Shown here one piece after another: positions 42,123-50,713 of a stretch of DNA of 64,000 nt (the stretch's first letter is position 1; each line of letters opens with the position of its first letter). The stretch lies in NCBI GenBank assembly GCA_964430855.1, contig CAYSHC010000011.1:1-64000 (forward strand), in the 5' to 3' direction. This stretch comes from JAEZDP01 sp964430855. Lineage in GTDB: Bacteria > Acidobacteriota > Vicinamibacteria > Vicinamibacterales > Vicinamibacteraceae. The notes below the pieces were generated by a model. That model did not search any database. It was not told the origin of the DNA and saw only the letters and a program-made list of their open reading frames with translations. The translations under genes and the position numbers were made by a program.

Positions 42123-44585
42123 GTGACGATCGTGTGGCTCGTGGTGCTCGCGGGCTGCGCCGGGATTCTGGCCTACGTCCTCGTGGGCTACCCGCTCCTG
42201 CTCCGCCTCATCGTCCGCCTGCGCGGCCCGCGGCCCGTCGACAAGCGCGAGGTGACCCCGCCGGCAAGCCTCGTGATCTCGGCGTTCAACGAGGAGCAGG
42301 TCATCGCGCAGAAGATCGACAACGCGCTGGCGCTCGACTACCCCCGCGACCTGCTCGAGATCGTCGTGGTGTCCGACGCCTCGACCGACGCCACCGACGA
42401 CATCGTGCGGTCGTATGCGGACCGGGGCATCCGCCTGCACCGCCAGCCCGAGCGGCGCGGCAAGACGGCGGGCCTCAACGCCGTCGTCCCCCGCCTGCGG
42501 GGCGAGGTCGTCGTCTTCTCCGACGCCAACGCGATGTACGAGCCCGACGCACTGCGCAAGCTGGTGCGCAACTTCGCCGACGCCCAGGTCGGGTGCGTCA
42601 CGGGCGAGGCGCGCTACATCGACGACGTGCACGGCGCCGCCGACGAGGGCGAGGGCGCGTACTGGAACTACGAGATGCGCATCAAGCGCCTCGAGACGGC
42701 GACCGGATCCTGCGTCGGCGGCGATGGCGCCATCTACGCCATCAGGCGGCACCTGTGGCAGCAGCTGCCCGAGGACGGCATCAACGACTTCCTCAACCCG
42801 CTCCAGATCGTCGCGGCCGGCTGGCGCGGTGTCTACGAACCGGAAGCGATCTGCTACGAGGCGCCGGCGGGCGACACGGGCAAGGAGTACAGGCGCCGCG
42901 TGCGGATCATCAGCCGCAGCTGGCGCGCGGTGTTCCTCGTCGCCGACGTGCTCAAGCCGTGGAAGGTCGGCTTCTTCGCCCTGTCGGTCATCTCGCACAA
43001 GGTCCTGCGCTGGTGGTCGGGCGTGTTCGTCCTCGGCATGCTGATCTCGGCCGCGGCGCTCGTGCTGCCGCTCCTGTGGCGTGCGCAGCCGTGGATCTGG
43101 GCGGTCATCGCCGGCGTCGTCGTCGCGGCGATGGCCATCCCGCCCGTCCGCCGCGTCCTCCAGGTGGGCTGGTACTTCGCCGTCCTGAACGTCGCGTCGA
43201 TCGTGGGCCTCGTCAAGGGGTCGATCGGGCGTGTGTCCGGCGTCTGGACGCCGCCGCGTGACGGCCGGGAGTCGACGAGCCGGCCGGTCGCCGACCTCTG
43301 GACCGGCAGCGCGCTCGTGGCCGTCGTCTGCCTGATGATCTGGCTCGGCGTCGTGCTCGAGACCCACTCGGTGATGGTCCGGGTGGTGTTCTGGGCGTCG
43401 CTGGCCGCCCTCGGCTTCGTCTTCGTCGGCTACCCGTTGCTCCTCGTGGCTGCCCGCCCGTGGCGGCGCCCGGTGCGGCTCACCGGGACGGGCGAGCTGC
43501 CGTCGGTCTGCATCGTCGTCGCGGCGCACGACGAAGAGGACGTCATCGAGCGGAAGATCCAGAACTGCCTCGAGCTGACCTACCCGCGCGATCGTCTCCG
43601 CATCGTCATCGCGTCGGACGGCTCGCGCGACCGGACCAACGCCATCGTCAGCCGCTACGGGTCGATGGGCGTCACCCTGCTGGCCTATCCGCGCCGGCGC
43701 GGCAAGATGGCCACGCTGATCGACGCCATCGCGACCGTTGACGAGGACATCGTGCTCCTCAGCGACGCCAACGCCTTCCTGCGCGCCGACGCGGTCTCGT
43801 GCCTCGTGCGCAACTTCGAGGATCCGGACGTCGGCGCCGTGAGCGGCGACGTGGTCCTGACCGGAGAGCGCGCGGCGCTGGCGACATCCGAGGACCTCTA
43901 TTACACGTACGAACGGTGGCTCCAGCGCGTGGAGTCGGAGCTGGGCTCGATGGTGGGCGTTGACGGCGCGCTGTATGCGCTGCGGCGATCGCTCTTCCAG
44001 CCGCCGCCGCCAGACACGGTGCTGGACGACATGGCGGTGCCGATGGCCGTGATCCGCCAGGGCTACCGTGTGGTGTTCGAGCCGGATGCCACGGCGCTCG
44101 AGCACGGGGCGCGCAGCGCGTGGGAAGAGTTCTCGCGCAAGGTGCGGATCGTGGCCGGCGCGGTGCAGTTCCTGAAGCGGGGCCGCCAGCAGATCCCCTG
44201 GCGGGCGCCGCAGGTCGTCGTCTCGCTGCTGTCACACAAGGTGCTGCGGTGGGCCTCGCCCATCATCGGAGCGGTGCTGGTGACGACGTGCTATGCGCTC
44301 CGCAACGAGGGCTGGGCGTACACGGCCGTCTGGTGGGCCACGCTCGCCGCGCTGGTGCTGGGCGTGCTCGGGTGTTCACAGACTCTGCGCCGGTTCGCGC
44401 CCATCGGCGTCTGCTACTACTTCTGCATGGTCCACCTGGCGGCTGCCGTGGGCCTGTTGAGGGGCCTGCTCGGCCAGCAGGACGTGACCTGGCAGCGGTT
44501 CCAGCGGACGCCAGTCTCGGATTCGTTTCGTTCCCACCCCGCTCCTGCTCGCGTCGAGGACCGGGTTGGCGCCCAGCGTCGATAG
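42123..44585 (+). CDS. Tandem two-domain GT2 membrane glycosyltransferase
   Basis: The 820-residue protein has two consecutive homologous GT2 units in one frame. Unit 1 (residues 1 to about 400) has VLVGYPLLLRL, PPASLVISAFNEEQVI, VVSDASTDATDDIV, VVFSDANAMY, GGDGAIYAIRR, then SHKVLRWW and several helices. Unit 2 (about 410-820) repeats the pattern: FVGYPLLLVA, PSVCIVVAAHDEEDVI, IASDGSRDRTNAIV, VLLSDANAFL, GVDGALYALRR, SHKVLRWASP and a closing helix set. Unit 1 keeps a RxxxW-type acceptor motif (RIISRSWRAV); the same place in unit 2 reads RIVAGAVQFL. Each unit has its own DxD-like acidic pair and membrane helices, so both may be active. The start is GTG at 42123. Confidence 0.88.
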   Translation: MTIVWLVVLAGCAGILAYVLVGYPLLLRLIVRLRGPRPVDKREVTPPASLVISAFNEEQVIAQKIDNALALDYPRDLLEIVVVSDASTDATDDIVRSYADRGIRLHRQPERRGKTAGLNAVVPRLRGEVVVFSDANAMYEPDALRKLVRNFADAQVGCVTGEARYIDDVHGAADEGEGAYWNYEMRIKRLETATGSCVGGDGAIYAIRRHLWQQLPEDGINDFLNPLQIVAAGWRGVYEPEAICYEAPAGDTGKEYRRRVRIISRSWRAVFLVADVLKPWKVGFFALSVISHKVLRWWSGVFVLGMLISAAALVLPLLWRAQPWIWAVIAGVVVAAMAIPPVRRVLQVGWYFAVLNVASIVGLVKGSIGRVSGVWTPPRDGRESTSRPVADLWTGSALVAVVCLMIWLGVVLETHSVMVRVVFWASLAALGFVFVGYPLLLVAARPWRRPVRLTGTGELPSVCIVVAAHDEEDVIERKIQNCLELTYPRDRLRIVIASDGSRDRTNAIVSRYGSMGVTLLAYPRRRGKMATLIDAIATVDEDIVLLSDANAFLRADAVSCLVRNFEDPDVGAVSGDVVLTGERAALATSEDLYYTYERWLQRVESELGSMVGVDGALYALRRSLFQPPPPDTVLDDMAVPMAVIRQGYRVVFEPDATALEHGARSAWEEFSRKVRIVAGAVQFLKRGRQQIPWRAPQVVVSLLSHKVLRWASPIIGAVLVTTCYALRNEGWAYTAVWWATLAALVLGVLGCSQTLRRFAPIGVCYYFCMVHLAAAVGLLRGLLGQQDVTWQRFQRTPVSDSFRSHPAPARVEDRVGAQRR

Positions 44586-44757
44586 TCGTGATGACGTTTT
44601 TTCCGATGGTACGACCGCACGCGCGGACTGCAGTCCAGCGGACTGAACGACGCGCACCCGACGATCAGGGCCGGCACGGCGCCCCGCTCAGCTCATCCTG
44701 TGGTTCCCGTAGCGGCTTGCGGCCCGGGAGAATCGCTAGTCTGACGGCGGTGTCTGC

Positions 44758-45768
44758 GTGCTGAACGTCAGGGAACTCCGGCTGCCCGATGAGCTCGAGC
44801 GTATCATGACCCTGTACGGGGAGACGCGTCCTCACCCGGGGTCACGAAAGAGGTTCGAATGGGCGTACATCGAGAATCCGGCCGGGCAAGCACGGGTCTG
44901 GGGGGCAGAAGACGGCGAGCGTCTCGCCGCGATGGCTGCGGTGTTCCCCCGCAGGGTCAGACTTGCTTGCGGCCGAGACATCGTCGGCTGGACGACGGGC
45001 GACCTGTCAGTCGCGCCGCCGTATCGACGAATGGGGCTGGCAAGCGCCCTTCGTGAGGAGACGCGAAAGGCGATCGATCGGGGCGAAGCCGCACTACTCG
45101 TTGCTCTGCCCAATCCTGCGGCCGCCCGCGTCCACGCGAGAGCTGGCTTCGCACCTCTCGGCCACATGGAGCGTATGGTACGGCCTGTGGCGCTGCCAGG
45201 AATGCTTGCGACGCGGCGTTTGAGCGGTGCCCTGATCAACTGCCTTCTACGTCCCAGTCAGGGACTGCCGCTCACGACCACACTACTCAGGCACCCCGCC
45301 CCCATCGTCGCGCTCGAAGCGATCGAGGCGCTGTATCAGCGCGTCTCCTCTGTGCTCGGAACATCGCTGGTCAGGTCCGCCGAGTACCTTGAATGGCGCT
45401 ACCTGCGCGATCCACGTGCGGACGTGCAGTTGATGCTCGCTTACGATGACGACCGGCTTCGTGGCTTCCTGGCCCTGACGATCCGTCAGCGTTCGATGTT
45501 CGTCCGCGACTGGCTGGCCGACGACGACGGGGTACTCCGCGGGATGATTGCCGCGGCCACGCGACTCTGCATAGATGCCGGGTACTGCTGGCTTTCCATG
45601 TCGGCCCTGACGGGCCATCGCGACGTGGGCGTCCTCCGCTCTGCGGGCTTCCGGCACCGCGGCACCGGGACAGCGGTCACGGCGTACGCCAGGCCTGGCG
45701 CTGGCTGGGCGCACGAGGTCCTCACTCCGACGGCCTGGTATCTGACGGGTGGAGATCCGGACATATGA
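44758..45768 (+). CDS. GNAT-family N-acetyltransferase
   Basis: The 336-residue protein starts at GTG 44758. The N-terminal GNAT core is visible in MLNVRELRLPDELERIMTLYGETRP, RLAAMAAVFPRRVRLACGRDIVGWTTGDLSVAPPYRRMGLASALREETRKAID (the acetyl-CoA loop V-x-P-x-Y-R-x-x-G-L/x-A), and NPAAARVHARAGFAPLGHMERM. The C-terminal part holds a second GNAT-like repeat (DDRLRGFLALTIRQRSMFVRDWLADDDGVLRGMIAAATRL). Such two-GNAT proteins in EPS loci probably acylate a sugar or peptide. The 172 bp upstream carries a 12-bp palindrome, GGACTGCAGTCC (44625-44636), and nothing else clear. Codon use becomes less GC-rich from here. Confidence 0.82.
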   Translation: MLNVRELRLPDELERIMTLYGETRPHPGSRKRFEWAYIENPAGQARVWGAEDGERLAAMAAVFPRRVRLACGRDIVGWTTGDLSVAPPYRRMGLASALREETRKAIDRGEAALLVALPNPAAARVHARAGFAPLGHMERMVRPVALPGMLATRRLSGALINCLLRPSQGLPLTTTLLRHPAPIVALEAIEALYQRVSSVLGTSLVRSAEYLEWRYLRDPRADVQLMLAYDDDRLRGFLALTIRQRSMFVRDWLADDDGVLRGMIAAATRLCIDAGYCWLSMSALTGHRDVGVLRSAGFRHRGTGTAVTAYARPGAGWAHEVLTPTAWYLTGGDPDI

Positions 45769-45873
45769 CCGGCATTCAACAGAGGATCGTGGATCCTGCC
45801 CCTGTCTTCCGATCTCGTGACAGGGTGACGGGCGCGCGACGACACAACTCGAAATGCGGACAAGCCGCCTGCT

Positions 45874-47382
45874 GTGAGAACCGTGCCGAGTAACGCCTCC
45901 TCACTCAGTCGTTCCGTCAAGAATGGCCTCGTGTGGCTTGCCATCGAGCGAGGCGGTCTGCAGGTGTTGAATCTGTTGAGCAGCGTCCTGCTGGCTCGCC
46001 TACTCACGCCGAGCGCCTTTGGCGTCATGGGAATGTCCGGATTTTTCACGGGCATGTCGAGACGCCTGATGAACTTCGGGTTCAGTGCCGCCGTGATCCG
46101 CCGTAAGGAGATTCGGGCGGATCACCTTTCGACACTATTCGTCGTCACGGTTGCAATGAATGCGAGCATCTGTCTCGCGTTGATAGCCGTGTCGCCATTC
46201 GCCGGCCGGTACTTCGGCGATCCTCTCGTCGGTGACGTTCTCCGGTGGATGTCGCTCGTTTTTGTGCTGCGGAGCATTGGTGTCTGTCCCTGGGTCATCC
46301 TTCGCCGCCGGCTCGATTTCAAGTCGACAGCCTACGCGACGTTCATCGACGCGACGGTCAAGGTGCTCGTCAGCGTACCGCTGGCCTGGTACGGGTACGG
46401 TGTATGGGCGCTGGTTTATGCGGAGCTTGCCGGGAGCCTCGCCGACAAGCTCTATCTGGCGTGGGCGGCGCGCTGGGTACCGAGCGTGCGTGTGACGACG
46501 CAGGCACTGAAGGACCTCTTCACGTATGGCGTCAATATCTCCATCCGGAGCACGATCGCGTACGTCTCGTCAAACATTGACAACTTCATCGTGGGCAAGA
46601 CCTTGGGAATGGCTGCGCTGGGGTTCTACGAGAAGTCGTACAACCTGATGCGTTTGCCTGTCGCTGAGCTGAGCGGACGACTGAGTGGCGTTCTGTTCCC
46701 GGCCCTGGCGCGTCTTCAGGACGACGACGGCAGGTTTCGGGCGGCGTTCAGAAAGACGCTGCTGGGTACCTCGCTGGTGTCGTTCCCGGTTTTCATGACA
46801 TTGACGGTGCTCGCCCAGCCGCTCGTGTCCGTCCTGTTCGGTCCCCAGTGGGGACCCGCGGTCGTGCCCTTTCAGATCCTCTGCCTCAGCGGTCCCTTCA
46901 GGATGTCTGCGCAGCTCGTCACAAACGCCATCGACGCGTGTGGCAAGCTGGGCCAGGACGTGCGACGGCGCGCGTTCATGCTCGTCGTACTGGTTCCCGC
47001 GGTGGTCGTCGCCAGTCGGTGGGGGATCGTCGGAGTTGCCCTCGCTGTACTGGCGACGACGGTCATCTCGTACATGCTCGTCGCTCGCGTAGCGAGCGCG
47101 GTCACTCCGGTCAGGTCGGCAGACCTTCTTCGCCCCCAGCTCGTGCCCGCCGCAGCCTCACTGGTCCTCGGCGCGGTCCAGGCTGTCGTTCTTTGGCTTA
47201 TAGGCAAGGAGGCATGGCCACCCATCGTCGTGCTGGTCGTCGCGACCCCTGCGGGGTGGCTGGCCTATTTCTGTGCGATCTACCTGCTGCGAACACCGCC
47301 GATTCGTGCACTCTGGGAGGAACTTCGCGCTGACGCACGCAGACCACTCCTGCGACTTCCCTTGCTGCGACGGTGGGCGTGA
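45874..47382 (+). CDS. Wzx-type lipid-linked oligosaccharide flippase
   Basis: A 502-residue MOP-superfamily polytopic protein with about 14 hydrophobic helices and little else: VWLAIERGGLQVLNLLSSVLLARLLTPSAFGVMGM at the N-terminus is the characteristic Polysacc_synt start, with FTYGVNISIRSTIAYVSSNIDNFIVGKTLGMAALGFYEKSYNLM in the middle and LFPALARLQDDDGRFRAAFRKT before the second half. It moves undecaprenyl-linked repeat units across the inner membrane. The start is GTG at 45874, about 105 bp after the GNAT gene. Its stop overlaps the next start by GTGA. Confidence 0.92.
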   Translation: MRTVPSNASSLSRSVKNGLVWLAIERGGLQVLNLLSSVLLARLLTPSAFGVMGMSGFFTGMSRRLMNFGFSAAVIRRKEIRADHLSTLFVVTVAMNASICLALIAVSPFAGRYFGDPLVGDVLRWMSLVFVLRSIGVCPWVILRRRLDFKSTAYATFIDATVKVLVSVPLAWYGYGVWALVYAELAGSLADKLYLAWAARWVPSVRVTTQALKDLFTYGVNISIRSTIAYVSSNIDNFIVGKTLGMAALGFYEKSYNLMRLPVAELSGRLSGVLFPALARLQDDDGRFRAAFRKTLLGTSLVSFPVFMTLTVLAQPLVSVLFGPQWGPAVVPFQILCLSGPFRMSAQLVTNAIDACGKLGQDVRRRAFMLVVLVPAVVVASRWGIVGVALAVLATTVISYMLVARVASAVTPVRSADLLRPQLVPAAASLVLGAVQAVVLWLIGKEAWPPIVVLVVATPAGWLAYFCAIYLLRTPPIRALWEELRADARRPLLRLPLLRRWA

Positions 47383-48521
47383 TCGTGGACACAGAGACGA
47401 TTTCAGCCTATGTCCAGCGCGCGTCTCTCGCGCTTCGAGAAATGCACGGCGATCGAGTGGTCGTCTCGTTGGAAGCCGTCCGCCAGCTGACGTATTCGCT
47501 CTCGTTGCGCCTCCTGGTTGGCTTGCCTGGCGGGGACACCGAGCGTGTCTTTGTCAAGGTCAGACGACCATCCGGCGGTCGGACCTCCGCGAACGAGGCC
47601 GACGTCGATCGGGCGATACGCCGTTTGCGCGAGGAGTACACGATCCTCACGCGTGCCCGCGCCTGGAGTCACGCGAACGATCCGTCTCTGGACGTTGTCG
47701 AGCCTTTGGGCTACCTCGACGATTGCAACGCGCTTCTGCTTCGACAAGCCCGCGGACGCTCGCTGGACTCGCTGGTCGCCCGTGACCATCCCCTCAGCCT
47801 GCCCGCGATCGTTCGGGCAGGCCGGTGGCTCCGGGCGTTCCACAGCGCAATCAATCCGTCGACGCTCGTGCCCTGGAGTGCCTCGGCGTACCTGACACAG
47901 ACCGAGGCGCTGGTCGACGGGCTGGTCGCAGATGGTGTCGATCCTGCAGTCCTTCGAGAGCTCAGGGAAGGAATCCGGGCGGAGGCTCAGCGGTTCGACG
48001 GCATGGTCTGCGCTCGAAGCTGTGTCCACGGCGACTACAAGCTGCGCCATATCTGGGCTGACACGAACGCGCTCCAGGTTCTGGACTTTGGCAATTGCCA
48101 CGACGCGTTCATCGTGGAGGACCTTGCGGCGTTCATCATTGAACTGGAGGTGCGGGACCTGGGCGCACTGCGTCTCAGGAGGCCGCTGACCACCACGGCA
48201 TCGGCGGTCTTTCTCGAGGCGTACGGTCCCATCGCGAGTCCGGGAATTCTCTCCTTGCAGCTGATTTTCGCCAGGCTCAAGAAGTGGCAACGCCGCCGAC
48301 GTAGGTTCAGCCGGTCACGCACCGCGCGGCGACTTCAGAGCGTGCTGGCCACGACCGGAACCGCCGAGGTGTTCCTCTCGACGTACGTCGACCCCTTTTT
48401 CGTGAAGCGCGTCGAGAGTGAACTTGGCTGGCTGCACATGCAACCCGCCTCCGAAATGCCGGCCCTCGGCTTTTCCGGACAGGTCGCGAGGGACATGACG
48501 ACACGTCCGACGACTTCGTGA
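47379..48521 (+). CDS. Phosphotransferase-fold (APH-like) protein 1 of the EPS cassette
   Basis: The 380-residue protein has the aminoglycoside-phosphotransferase/choline-kinase fold. The N-lobe holds VFVKVRRPSGG and ADVDRAIRRLREEYTIL. The C-lobe has the catalytic motif SCVHGDYKLRHIWADTNALQVLDFGNCHDAFIVEDLAAFI (HGDxxxxH, then LDFG as the metal motif). It probably transfers phosphate from ATP to a small molecule or glycan; no antibiotic-resistance role is implied by this context. It starts with a GTGA overlap on the flippase stop; a GTG at 47373 is possible. A second protein with the same fold occurs three genes on. Confidence 0.8.
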   Translation: MIVDTETISAYVQRASLALREMHGDRVVVSLEAVRQLTYSLSLRLLVGLPGGDTERVFVKVRRPSGGRTSANEADVDRAIRRLREEYTILTRARAWSHANDPSLDVVEPLGYLDDCNALLLRQARGRSLDSLVARDHPLSLPAIVRAGRWLRAFHSAINPSTLVPWSASAYLTQTEALVDGLVADGVDPAVLRELREGIRAEAQRFDGMVCARSCVHGDYKLRHIWADTNALQVLDFGNCHDAFIVEDLAAFIIELEVRDLGALRLRRPLTTTASAVFLEAYGPIASPGILSLQLIFARLKKWQRRRRRFSRSRTARRLQSVLATTGTAEVFLSTYVDPFFVKRVESELGWLHMQPASEMPALGFSGQVARDMTTRPTTS

Positions 48522-48527
48522 ACCGTG

Positions 48528-49571
48528 ATGCGACTGGTACCCCGTTTGCGCAGATCATCGAAGCGAATCGCAGCCGGGCTCCTGGTGACAGGTGGGCTGA
48601 CACGGGTGGGCCGTGCCCACCGTCGCCAGCGCGTCGTCATCCTCACCTACCACGGTGTACTTCCAGGGGACCATCCCGGACATCGATATCTGTCCCGCAA
48701 CTTCGTGGCCGTCGACCAGTTCGACCGCCACATGAGGCTGTTGCGCGACCGGTACACCTGCTTGCCTCTGGCTGAAGTCGTCGACCGACTCGCAGGAGGC
48801 CTTCCCTTGCCTCCCAACACTGCCGTCGTGACGTTCGACGACGGCTTCCGCAACAACCTTACGGTGGCGTACCCGGTACTGGAGGCACACGGCATTCCGG
48901 CGACGATCTTCGTGACCACAGGTCACGTAGGGACATCGACGATGCTCTGGACGGAGCGTGTTCAGTGGCTCCTTGCCCACTCACAGTCGCCCTTGTCGGC
49001 GCTCGATCTGGGCCCTCTCTTGAATGTACCTCCTGGTTCCTCGTACACCCGTGAGGAGACCGCCAGAAGACTGGTTGGGACCTTGAAGCACATGCCGGCC
49101 GGAGAGCGTTCGCGAATCGTCGAGCGCCTGGAGCACGCCATTGCCGCTCACAGCCTCCCGACGCCGGACCCGGTACGCTACGAGTTTCTCAGCTGGGACG
49201 AGGTCGCCTGGCTGGACAGGACTACCCTCGTCGACATCGGTTCTCATACCGTGTCCCACCTCATTCTCTCGACCGGCACGCCTCAGCAGCGCCTCGACGA
49301 ACTCGCGACATCCAAGGCTGCGATCGAGAAGGTCACCAACAGGCCTTGCCGATTGTTCGCATATCCAAACGGCACTGCGCGCGACTTCGACTCACAGGAC
49401 AAGGAGTTTCTTCGATCGTTGGACTACCGATGCGCCGCGTCCCAGATCCCCGGCTGCAATGACGCCAATACGGACCTCTACGCTCTTCGCCGCTATAACG
49501 TCGGCTCGGGCCACGATGAACGTCTCCTCGAAGCGCTGCTCGCTGGCGTCTGGCCGGCCGGAGGGGCGTGA
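48528..49571 (+). CDS. Polysaccharide deacetylase (NodB domain, CE4)
   Basis: The 347-residue protein carries the NodB catalytic pattern: VILTYHGVLPGDHPGH, VVTFDDGFRNNLTVAYPVLEAHGIPATIFVTTGHV (DD metal/base pair) and DIGSHTVSHLILS (HxxxH). A C-terminal segment with AYPNGTARDFDSQ follows. It removes N- or O-acetyl groups from polysaccharide, probably the EPS or its precursor. An N-terminal basic segment precedes the domain without a clear signal peptide, so it may be cytoplasmic. I chose the ATG at 48528 over the adjacent GTG at 48525. Its stop codon is directly followed by the GT4 start (TGATG). Confidence 0.88.
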   Translation: MRLVPRLRRSSKRIAAGLLVTGGLTRVGRAHRRQRVVILTYHGVLPGDHPGHRYLSRNFVAVDQFDRHMRLLRDRYTCLPLAEVVDRLAGGLPLPPNTAVVTFDDGFRNNLTVAYPVLEAHGIPATIFVTTGHVGTSTMLWTERVQWLLAHSQSPLSALDLGPLLNVPPGSSYTREETARRLVGTLKHMPAGERSRIVERLEHAIAAHSLPTPDPVRYEFLSWDEVAWLDRTTLVDIGSHTVSHLILSTGTPQQRLDELATSKAAIEKVTNRPCRLFAYPNGTARDFDSQDKEFLRSLDYRCAASQIPGCNDANTDLYALRRYNVGSGHDERLLEALLAGVWPAGGA

Positions 49572-50713
49572 TGCGCACGATGCGACCGGCGATGGTCGTC
49601 AACCACCTCAAAGGAGGAGGCAAAGAGCAGTTCGTCGTCGATCTGGCGAACGCCCTGGTGGACCTGGGGCATGCGCCCATTGTCGTCTCGTTCGAGCGCG
49701 GAGGACGGCTCGCGTCTGCACTCGACAGCGATGTCACGCTTGTCGAACTCGACAAACCAGCTCAAAGCAGCATCGGCGTCGTCCGTCGGCTTGCACAGGT
49801 CCTCCGCGGCACGGGGGCCACGCTGGTCCACTCCAACAACTGGGGGACGCTCGCCGAGAGTGTTCTGGCAGCCCGCGTCGCGGGGAACCTTCCTGTCGTT
49901 CATACGCAACACGGGCTGGACTATGAACGGGGTACGAGACGCCGCCGTTCGCTCATCCGCCTGACCGTCAAACGACTGGCGTCTCAGCGCCTTCGACACC
50001 TGGTCGCGGTATCCGATGAAGTCCGAACGATGATTGTCGACGAGTGGCGAGTGCCTCCGGACAAGGTGCGCGTCATCACCAACGGCGTGGCCGTTCCGCC
50101 ACTGGCACCGCTGCCACGTGCGACACGTGCCGAACGGCGTCTCGCCCTTGGCCTGCCTGCCGATGCATTCGTCATCGGCACGGTCGGCTACGTGCGGCCC
50201 GTCAAGGACTATCCGACGCTTGTCCGAGCGTTCGCCAGGGTGTTCCGAGCGCGTCCTGACACGCGCCTTGCCATCGTCGGCAGCGGCCCCGCGATGGACG
50301 ACGTTGAACGTGCGGTCCGTGAAGAGGGACTTCGTGAGTACGTTCACCTCCTTGGTAATCGCAAGGATGTTCCCGACCTGCTGCCCCTGTTCGACCTGTT
50401 TGCGATGTCGAGTCTGTCCGAGGGAATCTCGCTGGCGATTCTCGAAGCCATGGGCCGGCAGCTGCCGGTGGTGGCTACCCATGTGGGCGGGACGCCGCAG
50501 GTCGTCGTCCATGGCGAGACGGGATTGCTGGTTCCTCCGTCGAACGAGGCCGCGCTCGGCGAAGCGCTGTTGACCCTGGCCGCTGCACCGGAGGTGGCAG
50601 CCGCCTTTGGAATCGCCGGCCGCCGGAGAATGGAGGAGCAGTTCTCTGCCCTGCGCATGGGCCGGGACTACGAGCATGTCTACAGGACAGTCGAGGATCC
50701 GCAGCATGCGTGA
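49571..50713 (+). CDS. GT4-family glycosyltransferase
   Basis: The 380-residue GT-B enzyme has the N-terminal NHLKGGGKEQFVVDLANALVDLGHAPIVVSFERGG, then VHSNNWGTLAESVLAARVAG, VVHTQHGLDYERG, RVITNGVAV, and a C-terminal donor domain (GYVRPVKDYPTLVRAFARV, LAIVGSGPAMDDVE, VHLLGNRKDVPDLLPLFDLFAMSSLSEGISLAILEAMGRQLPVVATHVGGTPQVV) with the EX7E motif. It is retaining and uses a nucleotide-sugar donor. It overlaps the deacetylase stop and the next gene (8 bp), so the cassette is translationally coupled. Confidence 0.92.
   Translation: MRTMRPAMVVNHLKGGGKEQFVVDLANALVDLGHAPIVVSFERGGRLASALDSDVTLVELDKPAQSSIGVVRRLAQVLRGTGATLVHSNNWGTLAESVLAARVAGNLPVVHTQHGLDYERGTRRRRSLIRLTVKRLASQRLRHLVAVSDEVRTMIVDEWRVPPDKVRVITNGVAVPPLAPLPRATRAERRLALGLPADAFVIGTVGYVRPVKDYPTLVRAFARVFRARPDTRLAIVGSGPAMDDVERAVREEGLREYVHLLGNRKDVPDLLPLFDLFAMSSLSEGISLAILEAMGRQLPVVATHVGGTPQVVVHGETGLLVPPSNEAALGEALLTLAAAPEVAAAFGIAGRRRMEEQFSALRMGRDYEHVYRTVEDPQHA

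Noticed and set aside
44625..44636. Palindrome GGACTGCAGTCC as an operator of the GNAT/flippase cassette
   Set aside because: It is single, has no second half-site or promoter beside it, and 12-bp palindromes arise by chance at this scale.
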